Positions 37,401-48,534 of a stretch of 64,000 nt of DNA are shown piece after piece. Positions within the stretch are counted from its first letter, which is position 1. Every line of letters starts with the position of its first letter. The position numbers were made by a program, and so were the translations under genes. Location: contig JAMXBD010001212.1 of NCBI GenBank assembly GCA_024138025.1, forward strand, positions 124,001 through 188,000, written 5' to 3'. The notes under the pieces were generated by a model. That model was given only the letters and a program-made list of their open reading frames with translations, ran no database searches and was not told the origin of the DNA. The DNA is from Combretum micranthum. Lineage: Eukaryota; Streptophyta; Magnoliopsida; Myrtales; Combretaceae.

Positions 37401-38192
37401 ATATTTCCAAACACTTCAACTCTTCCATATACTCATATATCACACTTCAAAAGCTCATATAACTCCATTGGTTGACATGAATCATAAAACCACATTCAAA
37501 CTAATATAAAACTACTAAAGCAAGAAATCATTCTTATGATAAAATAAAAGAAATAACAACCATAAAAGCATGCAAACTAACCTTAAGAAGCTATAACTTG
37601 ATAATTGAGTCTTAGGGAAGATGTTCTTGACAACTTGTGCAAGTGAAATTGAAAAGAGAAGATGGTATGATATAGAATAAAGGCACCGTAGAATAGGGCC
37701 TGTTTTTGAATGTCTATTTGGATTATTAACTTTTTTAAAGAAGACTTGATATTATCCTTATTCATTTGACTTTTGGGGCATCTGTAAAAGAAAGAAAAAT
37801 GCTTGGGTTTTGGGCCAAAATTTTTTTGTTTTTGGGCTTGTTTTGGCTAAAATCAGCCATGTTTGGTTTGGTTGGGTTTTGTTTAAATGCAAGCTTTAAT
37901 CTAACATACACAATGCAATACAAATATCCAATTACACCAACACATTAAATTCTAACATGGATAAATTATCAACTAAGATATATTCATCAATTTCATATTT
38001 AAATCAAGTAGAACATAATATATATATATATATATATATGCTATATACTACTATTATAAATTATACCAGCACTCCATATTTCATGCAAATATAACATATT
38101 CCCATCATTAAACACTTAACAAGTTTTCTTAATCTAATTAAATCAACATATATATAATAATTTAATTAGTCATTAAGGATTTGGTTATTTCA
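34439..38192 (-). mobile_element. Large solo LTR, 3.75 kb, TSD TATTA
   Basis: On the minus strand it starts TGAAATAACC at 38192 and ends GAATCCTTACA at 34439, with TATTA on both sides (34434-34438 and 38193-38197). A donor-like GTTAGT lies near 37578. The terminal module (GTACCGAGCC box near 34947, CTCATTTTTACTATTTTAG ending 34906, acidic frame) is intact. The stretch 36850-37150 has loosely repeated GTATCAAGGCTGTTT-like units. (TA)n lies at about 38020-38039. Confidence 0.82.
34826..34905 (-). other. Exon-like acidic reading frame in the solo LTR
   Basis: On the minus strand, acceptor TTTTAG is followed by GT and 25 codons beginning IEDDEFYDALGY, containing MDFEDFLDECDY, then TAA. This is the best-preserved copy: 12 of its 25 positions are acidic or aromatic residues. 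Confidence 0.55.
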
Positions 38193-38197
38193 TATTA

Positions 38198-39028
38198 AGC
38201 CATTATAAAAGAAACCTTTAAAATTTGAGGAGCAGTAAAAACAGATAGAAAATATTTAAATTTAATAGGTTATAGGATGGGGTGTAACAAAGCTACTTTA
38301 TAAATTATTCAAAGTAGTGTTTTCACTTGAGTTCATTTCAAAGATAATCATAGTAAACTCATTTGATGAACTCATGCCACTAAAGTGATTTATCAAGTTG
38401 AGCACGAATTTACAATGTTTAGGTTGATTAGCACGCTACTTTAATTAAGATGGAGTCTAATATAAATACTTATTAAGTTCGAGTCAACTTTGAATATTAA
38501 TTTATTTTAATTAGAATTAAAAAAGGTTTATAATAAATTAAGTGTAAACGAACTTAATTAACTCAAGCTTAAATCTGTGAAGTGCCATTTTGAATCGAAA
38601 CTGAGCTTAAAATTTTAACCTTAGACCAGTTTTTTACCATATCATCTTAACTCAAATTATCTACAACCTTAAATATAGGAATGTAAAAAAGTCACACCTT
38701 TAAAATTTCAAAGTGTGTTTATATAGTTGATTTTACTTAATTTTATTATACACAAGATCTCTCAAAAATGTCTTGTGAGTTTTCATCAAACCAATATAAT
38801 TTTTTTATAACCCAATTCGATTTCTAGTTCCATTTAACTCCCTGATTAGATTCAATACTTTGAATAAATTTTACTATTGTTATTGAAACCAAATTGTATG
38901 GATCAAAGAAAGGAATAAAAATTCTAACTTGTATGGCATATACCCCATTCCACCTTCTAGTATCGATTTCATTATTTATAACTTTTTATTCTTTATTACC
39001 ATGGAATTCAAATTATCTTAAGCTTAAT
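38198..39028. other. Intergenic AT-rich DNA, no gene seen
   Basis: A stretch rich in TTGAGTTCA/GAGTCAACTT words (38310-38640) resembles 63.5-63.9 kb and is probably a dispersed repeat. No exon is supported. Confidence 0.35.
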
Positions 39029-39414
39029 GCTATGTTTCGGAAAGATGGAAATTTGAGGAAAGAAAAAGAAAGCTGTAAAAATCAAAAAAAACTTTTGTTT
39101 GCCATTTAATGAAGGCTAAAGTTGTTGAAGTGAGATGAAATCTTTGCTATGGAAGCTTAAAGTTTTCTCTCCAAATTTGGAGAGAAATGGAAGGAAATGA
39201 AGGAAAATGACAAATATGCCTTAACAGTAAAGGAAAGGAAACACAAATGAGGTGTTTTAATCATTTCTTTTTCCTATTTCCATCAACTTCTGTGCATTTC
39301 TACATTTTTAATATCCAAACACAAGTAAAACTTTCTTTCTCAATTTCTTTTCCTCTCTTTTCCTTTTTGTAATTTTCTTCAGCTTTTCGTCTTTAAAATA
39401 TTGCCAAACATAGC
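39029..39414. mobile_element. MITE-like element with GCTATGTTT ends
   Basis: The ends read GCTATGTTTCGG and CCAAACATAGC. Purine-rich arms on the left (GGAAA, GAAAGAAAAAGAAAG) pair with pyrimidine-rich arms on the right (CTTTCTTTCTC, TTTTCCTCTC). The target-site duplication is unclear. It lies 400 bases upstream of the folate-receptor-like gene and may contribute to its promoter region. Confidence 0.5.
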
Positions 39415-39818
39415 GTGAAACTTATATATATGTCTTGATATATGGTTGTTTATTAGATGAATAGAAATTGCTTGTATTTATATATCATAGTTAAGAAGTA
39501 TAAAAATCTCTATAAATGCATATTAAGATACGACATAACAAAATATATAACTAAGAAATTAGAGAAACATCGTAAAAATAAAAGAAAATTGAATAGGATT
39601 CAAATTGGAATTCGGTTCGGCTCGGAAGAAAGTTACACCTCACAAATGTTTCGATTTTGACTCGAACAAAACTACACTTCATTACACTTCCACGAACTTC
39701 TCTGTTCCACATAGGATTGCAATTTTTTTTAAAGTTCTATGATTCCTAAACCCACCTTCTGTTGTTTTTCTTCCAGCGTCTCCCTCCACCTTCAATAGGG
39801 AACTCAAAAACAAGCTAT

Positions 39819-42800
39819 GGATTTTGGTTTCATCCTCCTTTGCTTATAATTTATTTTCAACTTCTTTTTAATTCAGGTAAGCCGAAGACAAAAAGACCCT
39901 TTCTTTGATTAGGTTTTTTCTTTTTTTTTTAACTGTTAATTGATCTGTCTGTGTTTGTGACTTGCAATTCAATGAATTACACTATTTGGGATAGCGTAAG
40001 GTTGGATTTTGATTTAATGGGTTGTGTTTGGATGAGATGGGTACCGGTTTAAATTCGATTCTGACTTCTATTTGGAATAGGGAAAAAATTTGAGAACTTG
40101 CAGTGGGTTTGTGTTTAGTTTATAACCTGGCAGGTTTTTGGAAAATTAGTTTGTGAATACAAGTTGAAAACTGTCTTTGAAATTTCAAAACCTAGTTATA
40201 GATTTTAAATTGGGAAGAACAGAGATGCGAATAGTAGCTTAACCCGAGGTTCGTTGTAGTGGCATGCTTCTTGTATATGAATGCGCATGATCCAGCAATA
40301 TGCTGATATTTTAGATGGTTGAGCTCAATGTAAAACAGTAGAACAATAGCTTGGATTAAGAATTTGATCTTCGTTAGATGATGTTTTCTATGGTTCCGTC
40401 CTATTTTGGGATGTTGATGAGTCCACGAGGTTCAAAGTCAACTGTTTTTTCTAGGAAAGAAATCACATTGCTTTGATTCGGGCAAAGGTATTCAAAGAAA
40501 ATAAAAGAAAAAACTCACCGCAATAACAGTTATACTCGTCATAACAAATTCCTTTCTCTAAGTTATCATCAGATATTTTACTGGCAATTTGGAGTTTTTA
40601 CAGTGCATGAAGAGTGTCTATGGACCCAGGGAATTGTTTTCCTTTTATTACTTGTATATCATCCAAACAGAAGGCTTATATCCTCCGATAAGTGTAAGCT
40701 ATTAGAGATAGTAGTATTAGTATAGTAAGTATTTGTAATAGTGTAGCAATCATAAGTCCAATGGGGTTTTGTCACGTGGCATTAATATAGTGGAGTATTT
40801 AGAATATTTAGAGAGAGTAGTGACAAGAGAGTAGGCATTCCTTTGGTATTTTCTTTAATAGAGTGTGAATTAGGAGCTCTATGATTTGTAGGAGCATTTT
40901 TGCTTTGGAGTGTGTATCTTTTTCTTATATTTAATTTAATCAATATTTCAATCCCTGGTTTTGTATCAATAGCATTTGGATTTGTATCCCTTATACAAAT
41001 GAAAAGACGTGTAGCATAACTCCTCAATGTACATCTAGTTCTTGATATAACGCCGAAGTCTTTCATGCAAAGATTGATTTAGTAGGTATATTCTTGTTCT
41101 GATGATCATTATACATCATGGTCAACAGACATTTCAGCAACAATTGCATTAGCGAGCTTTTTATACTAGCAGCTTAAGGATTAGAAGGGTTTTATCCGGT
41201 GAGAAATTTTTTATGTATTTTGCAAGAACTAAACATTATTCATGATCTTTATTGTGCAGTGAGACCTGATGGAGTTTGTATATCCAAAGGTGGTCGGTTT
41301 CCACCTTATGCTTTGGAGGGGAAGCCTCCTGGAAAAGTAAGCAAAGGGCCCAAAGATTTGACCCTCTGTAGGGTGTTCCGCAAAAAAACTTGCTGTGGTG
41401 TAGCACAGACACATCCTGCTTTAATATCAGTAAGAGACTGGCTTTGAAAGGGGAAGCCAGCCAAGAGTGCGTGCAATTATGGGAGTTACTGGAGTGTTCC
41501 ATATGCGATCCCGTGTTGGTATTCAGCCTGGACCACCTCTGATATGCACCTCCTTTTGTGACAGGATATTTGAGGCTTGTGCTGATGCTTACTTCTCTAT
41601 GGATGCTGTAACACAGGTGCACTGGACTGCAAGCACAGAATATAGTCTTGATGCATTGTTTTAATAGAAATTTATCTAGTCCTTTGTATATATTGCCACC
41701 AGATATTGAATTTTTTGCTTCTAGGTGCTTGATATTATTTTCTTCTAATAGATGTTCCTTGACAGATTCTAGCACCATGTGGTACAAATGAGATTATATG
41801 TGCCAAGGCATCAAAGTGGGTCTCCAATGGTTCGGAATTATGTCATGCTGCGGGCTTTGCTGTCAGTGCTTCTGACAACATACATTCTCTTGAAGAAACA
41901 TCTTGTTACGGGGGCAAAGCTAGTCTTGATTCAATCTCTGATTCTGGAAGGATTCCACTTCAGAAACTGCCCGAATGGACATTTTTACAGAGATGCCATG
42001 GAGGAGGAAAGTATATTGGGCTGTGGGAGGGATGGTTCTGACTGCAGGACTTCTGGTGATGAGGTGATCAAAGTCTCTATCCATCATTTATATATGATCC
42101 TTTTTCAAACATGTTTGTTGTGTATATTCAATGTTTTTCTCTGCAGATTTCTTCTTTCTTCACATGCCAAGAGGTTCCTGGTCTTTTACCTTGTCTGGAC
42201 ATTATTTTATTTGCTGATATGCACCATTATTGCTGATGGTGATGTGATTATTCTGATAATTATTTCTTTCCATAGGCATTTTTCTCTCCATGGATAAAAG
42301 TATGAACTCTGCTTTGTGTCTGTTGTCCCAAAGGTGAATCAATAGTAAAGCTGCTCCCTTAGGACGGGGGCCATGCTAACTTTTTCTTTCCTCCAATATG
42401 TAGTGTGCTATTTAAAATTGGATTTTCTTTTAGAAGATGTGCCTGTGAATATGGTAATTAGTATTGTCTAGTTTATCTTTCATTTACAAACGCATTCTAG
42501 AGAGAAGCATTTATCAAGATGAGAATTAATGACAGAAACACATTCTGATCGACATGGCTTTAAACAAAGATACAGCTTTTATTTTAGGTGCGTTTGTCTT
42601 TACTTGGTTCGTGATTGATTATTCCAACTCTTATAGTGTTCAATTTGGACTTTCTACTTAGTGGATCTGTCATAACGTTTAATTAAACAGCACCTATTTC
42701 CCCCTTTCACAGCAAAAGGAAGAGCGATAGTCATCGTCAGAGGATTGCTTCTATACAACGTGCTGAGAAGACTGGAAACACGGTCATACCAGAAGTCTGG

Positions 42801-42828
42801 AAGTTCGCGGAACAGAAAGGAAAAATGA
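39819..42828 (+). CDS. Folate-receptor-family cysteine-rich membrane protein, frame broken as given
   Basis: Four exons are read as 39819-39876, 41260-41616, 41766-42063 and 42713-42828, all with GT-AG borders and matching phases (1, 0, 2). Exon 1 encodes a 19-residue hydrophobic signal peptide (MDFGFILLL...). Exons 2-3 carry the conserved cysteine-rich region: GVCISKGGRFPPY, KDLTLCRVFRKKTCC, ASQECVQLWELLECSICDP, GPPLICTSFCD, LAPCGTNEIICAKASKWVSN, CHAAGF. Exon 3 ends in a membrane segment (WAVGGMVLTAGLLVM), followed in exon 4 by a basic tail (SKRKS...). This is the plant family annotated by resemblance to animal folate receptors; ligand binding in plants is not established. The frame is broken four times: one base missing near 41432, one near 41511, one between 41925 and 41985, and two near 42765. 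Counting these, the exons total 834 nt, giving 277 aa, a usual length. It is most likely an intact gene with sequence errors. Confidence 0.85.
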
Positions 42829-43719
42829 ACGTATTTCACAGATCATTAATAGGTATGTGATAGAACTTACTTCAGACTTACCATCATAAGTAAATTCATC
42901 TGTCCATGGACGAGCTTTGGTAATGATCTTCATGGTCATTGCTATCTTGCAAGAAGCACAATGATATTCTTTATGGAAATAGCAACCAAGTAAACATGTA
43001 ATAATTATCTCTCTGCCTTTCATGTGCTTATTTCCCGGTCGCTTTTCAGGCAACTTGAAGAGGCTGAATATCTGTTAGTAAAGAGCATGGCATGGATCTG
43101 CAGTTCAGAGCTCTTTCTCGGGTGACAGATAACCAAGGAAAACATGAGCTTCAGTATTTATCGGACCGTCCGGTTCCAGATTTTTTATTTTTACTGCAAC
43201 AATTAACAGTTGACTGGCTTGCAATTCACTGTAAAATTTTGTAAATTATGCAGTGTTTTCTATGATTCCTTAATGTTACAATTTTCAACATAGTTTAGAC
43301 TCATAAAAGTCTGTCTTAGACATAAAACAACCGGGGTGATTTATAAGGACATGAGTTTCTGTTTTAGTGATTTTCCACTTTTATGGTCTTGGGTTATATT
43401 TTTCACTTAGCATGTGTTAGGTTTTGTGTTGATTACACATAACCGCAACCAAGAGATTTTTCATTTTTAGAACCCCGTGTTTTTTATGTAATCAAGGTAT
43501 GCGAGGTCCTTCACATAATTTTATATGTTCGCGACCTATCTTTTTTAAGGTTTACCACTGTTCTAAAGTGTTTCTTGTTTTATTTTTTTTGAATTTTTTT
43601 ACAAATGTCAGGATAAACTAATGAAAAAATAAATAACATTTAAAGTGTTAAATATTACCTAGAATACTAAAGTGAAGGAATCCAATTAAAGTAACAAGGT
43701 CTTTTAAGGGAAAAATGAA
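42829..43719. other. 3' flank of the folate-receptor-like gene
   Basis: This holds the probable 3' UTR (the first few hundred bases) and AT-rich sequence. No other gene is supported. Confidence 0.35.
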
Positions 43720-43830
43720 ATGGCCAATGAGCTTGGTGTCACTGTCCTGGATTTTTCACTAGCACAATGGAACCGTGCGGTGCTTACTTTTGCGGTTCTT
43801 GCAGGAGAAGACATTAAAATTATTGAGGAG
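43720..43830 (+). other. Unassigned exon-like open segment
   Basis: An ATG followed by 36 open codons (MANELGVTVLDFSLAQ...), with codon composition unlike the AT-rich surroundings, ends at GAG|GTAACA, a possible splice donor. I do not recognise the sequence and found no partner exon. It may be a captured gene fragment or an exon of a lost gene. Confidence 0.25.
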
Positions 43831-44780
43831 GTAACATCAAAACTAAAATAAATAAATAAATAAAATATTTACAATAATCTCCCCTTCTACCTTAATATAA
43901 GAGATCGTCACACTTGGGGCACTAAATGAGGTCCTTGAAGATGCTTTAGGAGATAGCATGATACATGTTTTGTTATTAGCAAAAGAGCGGTTAATTTCAT
44001 TGGCGGTATTAAAATTTTTTTGATATCATAGTTTTGTACTTAAAAAAGGTTTTAGCTCATAAACGTACTTAAATTTTTAAATTTTGCATTGATGGTTATT
44101 TTGATTGAAATCTGATTGGAAGTCTGACGTTTTGCTGATATGGCAGGGTATTTATATTAAAAAATTAATTTTTAATTTCCAAATTAGCATATTTATTTTC
44201 TTTTTTTTTCTCCTCTCTCTTTCTCTTCTCTCTCTCTCTATTGCTCCTCTTCCCCCCTTTCTTCTTCTTTCAAAATAAAAAAACAATAAAAAAAACCTAA
44301 ATCAAACATTCCCATCAAAAATTAAAACAAAAAACCTAAATATGAAGGGAAAAAAAGGACAAAAAAAAAAAACTGAAATATAAAAAATATATTATTTTTA
44401 ATTCGAAAAAGAAAAGAAAGGAGGAACTTTGAATTTGAAGGCATGTTCAAATGCACATGCGCAAGTCATCTTTTAAATTTTGCAAAAGGTTGGGTGGCCA
44501 TGGCAATGGATCAAGAGCTCGAATCTAGGCTCTTATTGCTAACTTTTGATTCGAACATGAACACTTTGGAACATTAAACAACAATTTCTAGGGTAAGTAC
44601 CTTTTAGGCATGGTAAATGGATTATGACACGAGGGTCGCAGGCCTGGCATGGCACGCACAATATAAAAAAAATGACAAATGTACAAGCACGTGTAGCCCG
44701 ACACACAGCACGCGAGGCACGCAAAATAAGTGGGCTGACATGGCACGACATGTGAACCAACAAGTAGACTTTTTTTTTAA

Positions 44781-45540
44781 ATAGTAATATAAAAATAGTG
44801 ATTTATTTTTTTAATTTACTTTAAATTGTATTTAAATAAATTATTTTTATTAAATGTATTTGTCTTCTTAAAAAATATAATATATTTAGTATATTTTATT
44901 TTTTTAAAATGATTTCAATTGTATTACTACTAACATATTAACTTCAATATTGTTTAGGAAATAAAAGAAAATGAAATTATAAATTGTAATAGTAATTGAT
45001 TTATATGATTTCATTAAAATAATAATATAAAAATAGTAATTCAGTTTCTTAATTTACTTTAAATTGTATTTAAATAAATTATTTTTATTATTTTAATTAA
45101 ATACATTTGTCTTCTTAAAATATACAATATATTTAGTACATTTTATTTGTTTAAAATTATTTCAATTGTATTACTATTAACATATTAACTTCAATATTTT
45201 TTAGAAAATAAAAGAAAATGAAATTATCAAATCATATTGTAATAGTAATTAATTAATATGCCTTTTTAAAAAATAATAATATAAAAATAGTGATTTATGT
45301 TTTTTATTTACTTTAAATTATATTTAAATAAATATTTATTATTATTTTAATTAAATATACTTGTCTTCTTAAATAAATATATAATATATTTAGTATATTT
45401 TATTTTTTAAAAAATTGATTCAATTGCATTACTATTTACATCTTAAAATCAACTTCAAATTTTTGTAGGAAATAAAAAAATAAAATTATTAAATAATATT
45501 GTAATAATAAAATTTATATTAAATGTTAAAATTGCTCAAT
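44781..45540. repeat. Three tandem copies of an AT-rich unit, about 238-254 bp each
   Basis: The phrase TAATATAAAAATAGT starts copies near 44785, 45023 and 45277. Each continues with ACTTTAAATTRTATTTAAATAAAT, TTGTCTTCTTAAA, TTCAATTGYATTACTA and AACTTCAA. The array lies just inside the left end of the hAT element, downstream of its transposase. Confidence 0.8.
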
Positions 45541-45839
45541 TAATTTATTTAGAATAATTATAAATTGTTAAATAAAGGAAATTAATAAATGCAATAAGAT
45601 CGATGGAAATATAAATTTTATTAGTAACATTTTTTAACTACAAAAGAATACAGAAATATTAAAAAAACAAAAAAAAAGGTTATCAACCATATACCTTTCC
45701 TCTTAGGAACCTTCTCCAACCTCACCTCACTATTTTGTCTGTATCTGCTATTGCAAATTCGGTGGTGACAATGACTCTCTCGATCCCAAGTCACTGTCTT
45801 TGGCCCACTAAAATTGTGGATCCATCTGTTTCCTGCTAA

Positions 45840-47882
45840 CAGCATCTGACCAATCTTTTAAGCACACACATGCTTCAATAGTGGCAGCTTTTAGCTTATG
45901 GCAGTGCTGTTCTAGGACCCATCAACCTGAACTGAAAGTTGACTTTGATGAAATTGTTGAAGTCAAAGAAACGAAAACATCTATGCCAATATGGAAAGCA
46001 CGGTATCATGTGTTTCTCTTCTTCCACCAACGAGGACATTGAAATCATCCTCTTCATTCCTCCCTCTCTGTTGCTGTTGCGGTTGCGGTTGTGGTTGCGG
46101 TTGCAGTTCCTCCCTATCAAGTTACTGGACTTGGTACACCAGTATGTCACTAAAGATTTCTTGGGAAGCTGCATTGTTGCTCCCAACATCTTGGGCAATT
46201 TGTCTACTTTGATTTGAAAAACTCTAGGATGAGTGACTGTTGGATCATTACGGTTGGGGTGGTGGTGCATCCGTTTGATCACGACACCGATACAATTCTT
46301 TGAGCAGATTTGTTGCTGTAGTATGAAGACTTGCGGCCTCTGATTCAGAATCGGCCACACCGATATTCTTATAGAATTCTTTGAGGAATGCTTCAGTCGC
46401 ATGGAACTTATACCGTAGATCTATCATTGTTGCAACATGGGGGGAGGGGGGGGGAGGAGGTTGGAAGGGGACAATAATACCGGAGCTTACTGGCCATTAT
46501 AGACACAGTTGCGACCAAATTAGGTTTGGTATTGTAGTTATTCAACACATCCAATATGTCAACCAGATAGGTAAGTACCTAGTTGTCGGTGGGGTAGTAG
46601 CAACTAGATAAACGCTGTGTTGGGCTAAGAAATGCCTTTAATACCTCTTTAAGTGCATACGTTATTTGCTAGTCCTGACTCTCCATCAGACCAATGGTAG
46701 GATTAAAGGAATTGAGTAGAGTATTATACAAATAAGTTAGAGCCCTTCTACTCGGTTTAGCATTTTGACCGTAGAATTCCACCTAGTTATATAATCAAGT
46801 GTAGGCATCTTTTCCTATAAATAGTGTGCATTGACAAACTCTACGTACATCTGTTTAAATCTCCATAACATGAAGACAATTAATTGTGTATCTTATCTTT
46901 TCAATATGTACATCAAGATCACAAGCTACAAGGCCTGCTTGCACTGCCAAATTGAAAATATGGTGGACACATCGAATGTGAAAGAACTTTTCATTGCACG
47001 CCAGCTTCAAAGATTGCTTCAGATTATAAATAGCAGTAGTGTTGTTTGATTCATTGTTGAATGATATACTAAATGTAATTTGCATACCATACCATTGGAT
47101 GGCTTCCAATATGTTATTTGCTATTGCTTGGCCAATGTGTCTCTCCTAAAACGGCTTGAAAGTAATAATCCGCTTCTAAATTAACCACTGATCATCTATC
47201 TAGTGAGCGGTTATGCATAATAGCTAGGTTGTACATCATTGATGGGAGATTTCCACACATCTAAGGTGAGGGAGACACTACACAAGCAAAATTGAGTGCA
47301 TTATTTAAATCGAAAATAAAATAAATATCGTAAATTAGTGTATGACCTAAAAAATTACATGAACAACATATTATTTAGAGGATTATACCTAAAAGGGAGG
47401 TTTGACAAAAGCTCCTTTAGAGCTTCACGCCTTCTTTCAAAAAGGCTCATCATATCATTTTTTAATGTTTGTCGGTCTGCATGCTGCTATAGGAGTTGCA
47501 TGGCTCCTGCACTCCAACTGTCGAATTTTTCATGACTAACTACATGGGATGATATATTTGTAGCTGCCATCCATTCCACTAGCTGGTCTCGCACATGTTA
47601 CTGATTAAATTGCCATATTGCGGGATCGACATGCTTAGTATGGGAGTTGTTGTCATTCGTGGGGTCATCCACCACAACATGCCCTTTGGACATGTGTACT
47701 TCTATGTGTCATTTTAAGTGTCTCGTGACATTGCGGAACCTAGATGACAACTTATTGCCACAAGTTCGACAAACGACATATTTAATAGGTTCTCCACTTG
47801 ATATGGATTCTTCGATTTCTATTAAATATTTCCATATGGTTGTTGTCTTCTTCCTAGGATATCTCGAAGCACCGCTGGTCAT
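45840..47882 (-). pseudogene. hAT transposase relic (BED zinc finger to C-terminal dimerisation domain)
   Basis: On the minus strand a start at 47882 gives MTSGASRYPRKKTTTIWKYL, then a BED-type finger with CRTCGNKLSSRF and NVTRHLK followed by H. The codon between K and that H is a TGA stop (47709-47711). Further down, 47109-46855 encodes the conserved CVHHIFNLAVQAGL and IEKIRYTIN block of the hAT catalytic region. Near 45860 the peptide AATIEACVCLKDWSDA marks the C-terminal dimerisation domain, after a frame-broken stretch. The order and spacing fit a hAT transposase of the BED class. Several frame breaks and the stop in the finger mean it cannot be made as given; some breaks could be sequence errors. 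Confidence 0.75.
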
Positions 47883-48534
47883 GGTAGAGTGATTATTACT
47901 CTACGTTGGGATTGATTGTTCAGTCTAGGAGAAAGTTGCTGCCTATAAATAGAAAATAATTACAGATAATTATGTAGTAATGATAAAAAAACTTAAACAA
48001 AATGAATAGTTACCCCTCCATCTTTCCCACGAGCGATAAAGGCGATTATGTGATTGTTGATTGAGCTTGAAAATACTCCGCTCCAGCTGCTTCTTGTCCG
48101 GTAATATATAGTGGCATCGATGACAAGGACATAGGTATCGCATAATCAGGGTTCCCTATCTGATTCATAAAGTTGTTAAAACCCTGCATAGTGTTTCCAA
48201 AAATCTATGAGTTATCAAACTCATTGAAGTTGGGAAAATTGTCCTAGTTGTTGTTTTTCCTCCCATATTGATATTTAAACGAAAAGTGAGAAAGTGTTAA
48301 GGATGTTTGAATTAAAAATGAGTAGTAAATGATAATGGCTGAATTTGTTGTAAAATGGGTGGAGTTACAATCTACAGCCTAGACTCAATATATAATGCCA
48401 CTCGCTAGCGTGGCTACGTCACTGGCCTTTTTCTTTTTTTAAGGCCAACGTGGGCATGCCACCTGCCAACGTGCCTAGGCCCGACCAATTTTTTTTAAGG
48501 CAGATGTAGGTATGTTGGTCGGCAATATGCTTAC

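Noticed and set aside
38281..38289. GGTGTAACA as an LTR end (TGTTACACC on minus)
   Set aside because: The neighbouring TGAAATAACC end at 38192 has an exact TATTA duplication partner at 34434-34438, while this site has none.
41236..41787. 183-codon minus-strand ORF
   Set aside because: Antisense to exons 2-3 of the folate-receptor-like gene; no recognisable domain.
41779..42297. 172-codon plus-strand ORF
   Set aside because: It is an out-of-frame reading over exon 3 of the folate-receptor-like gene; the conserved cysteine-rich residues are in another frame.
45896..46402. 168-codon minus ORF as an intact protein
   Set aside because: It is one frame of the broken hAT transposase region with a low-complexity NRNRN stretch; the conserved blocks are in several frames.
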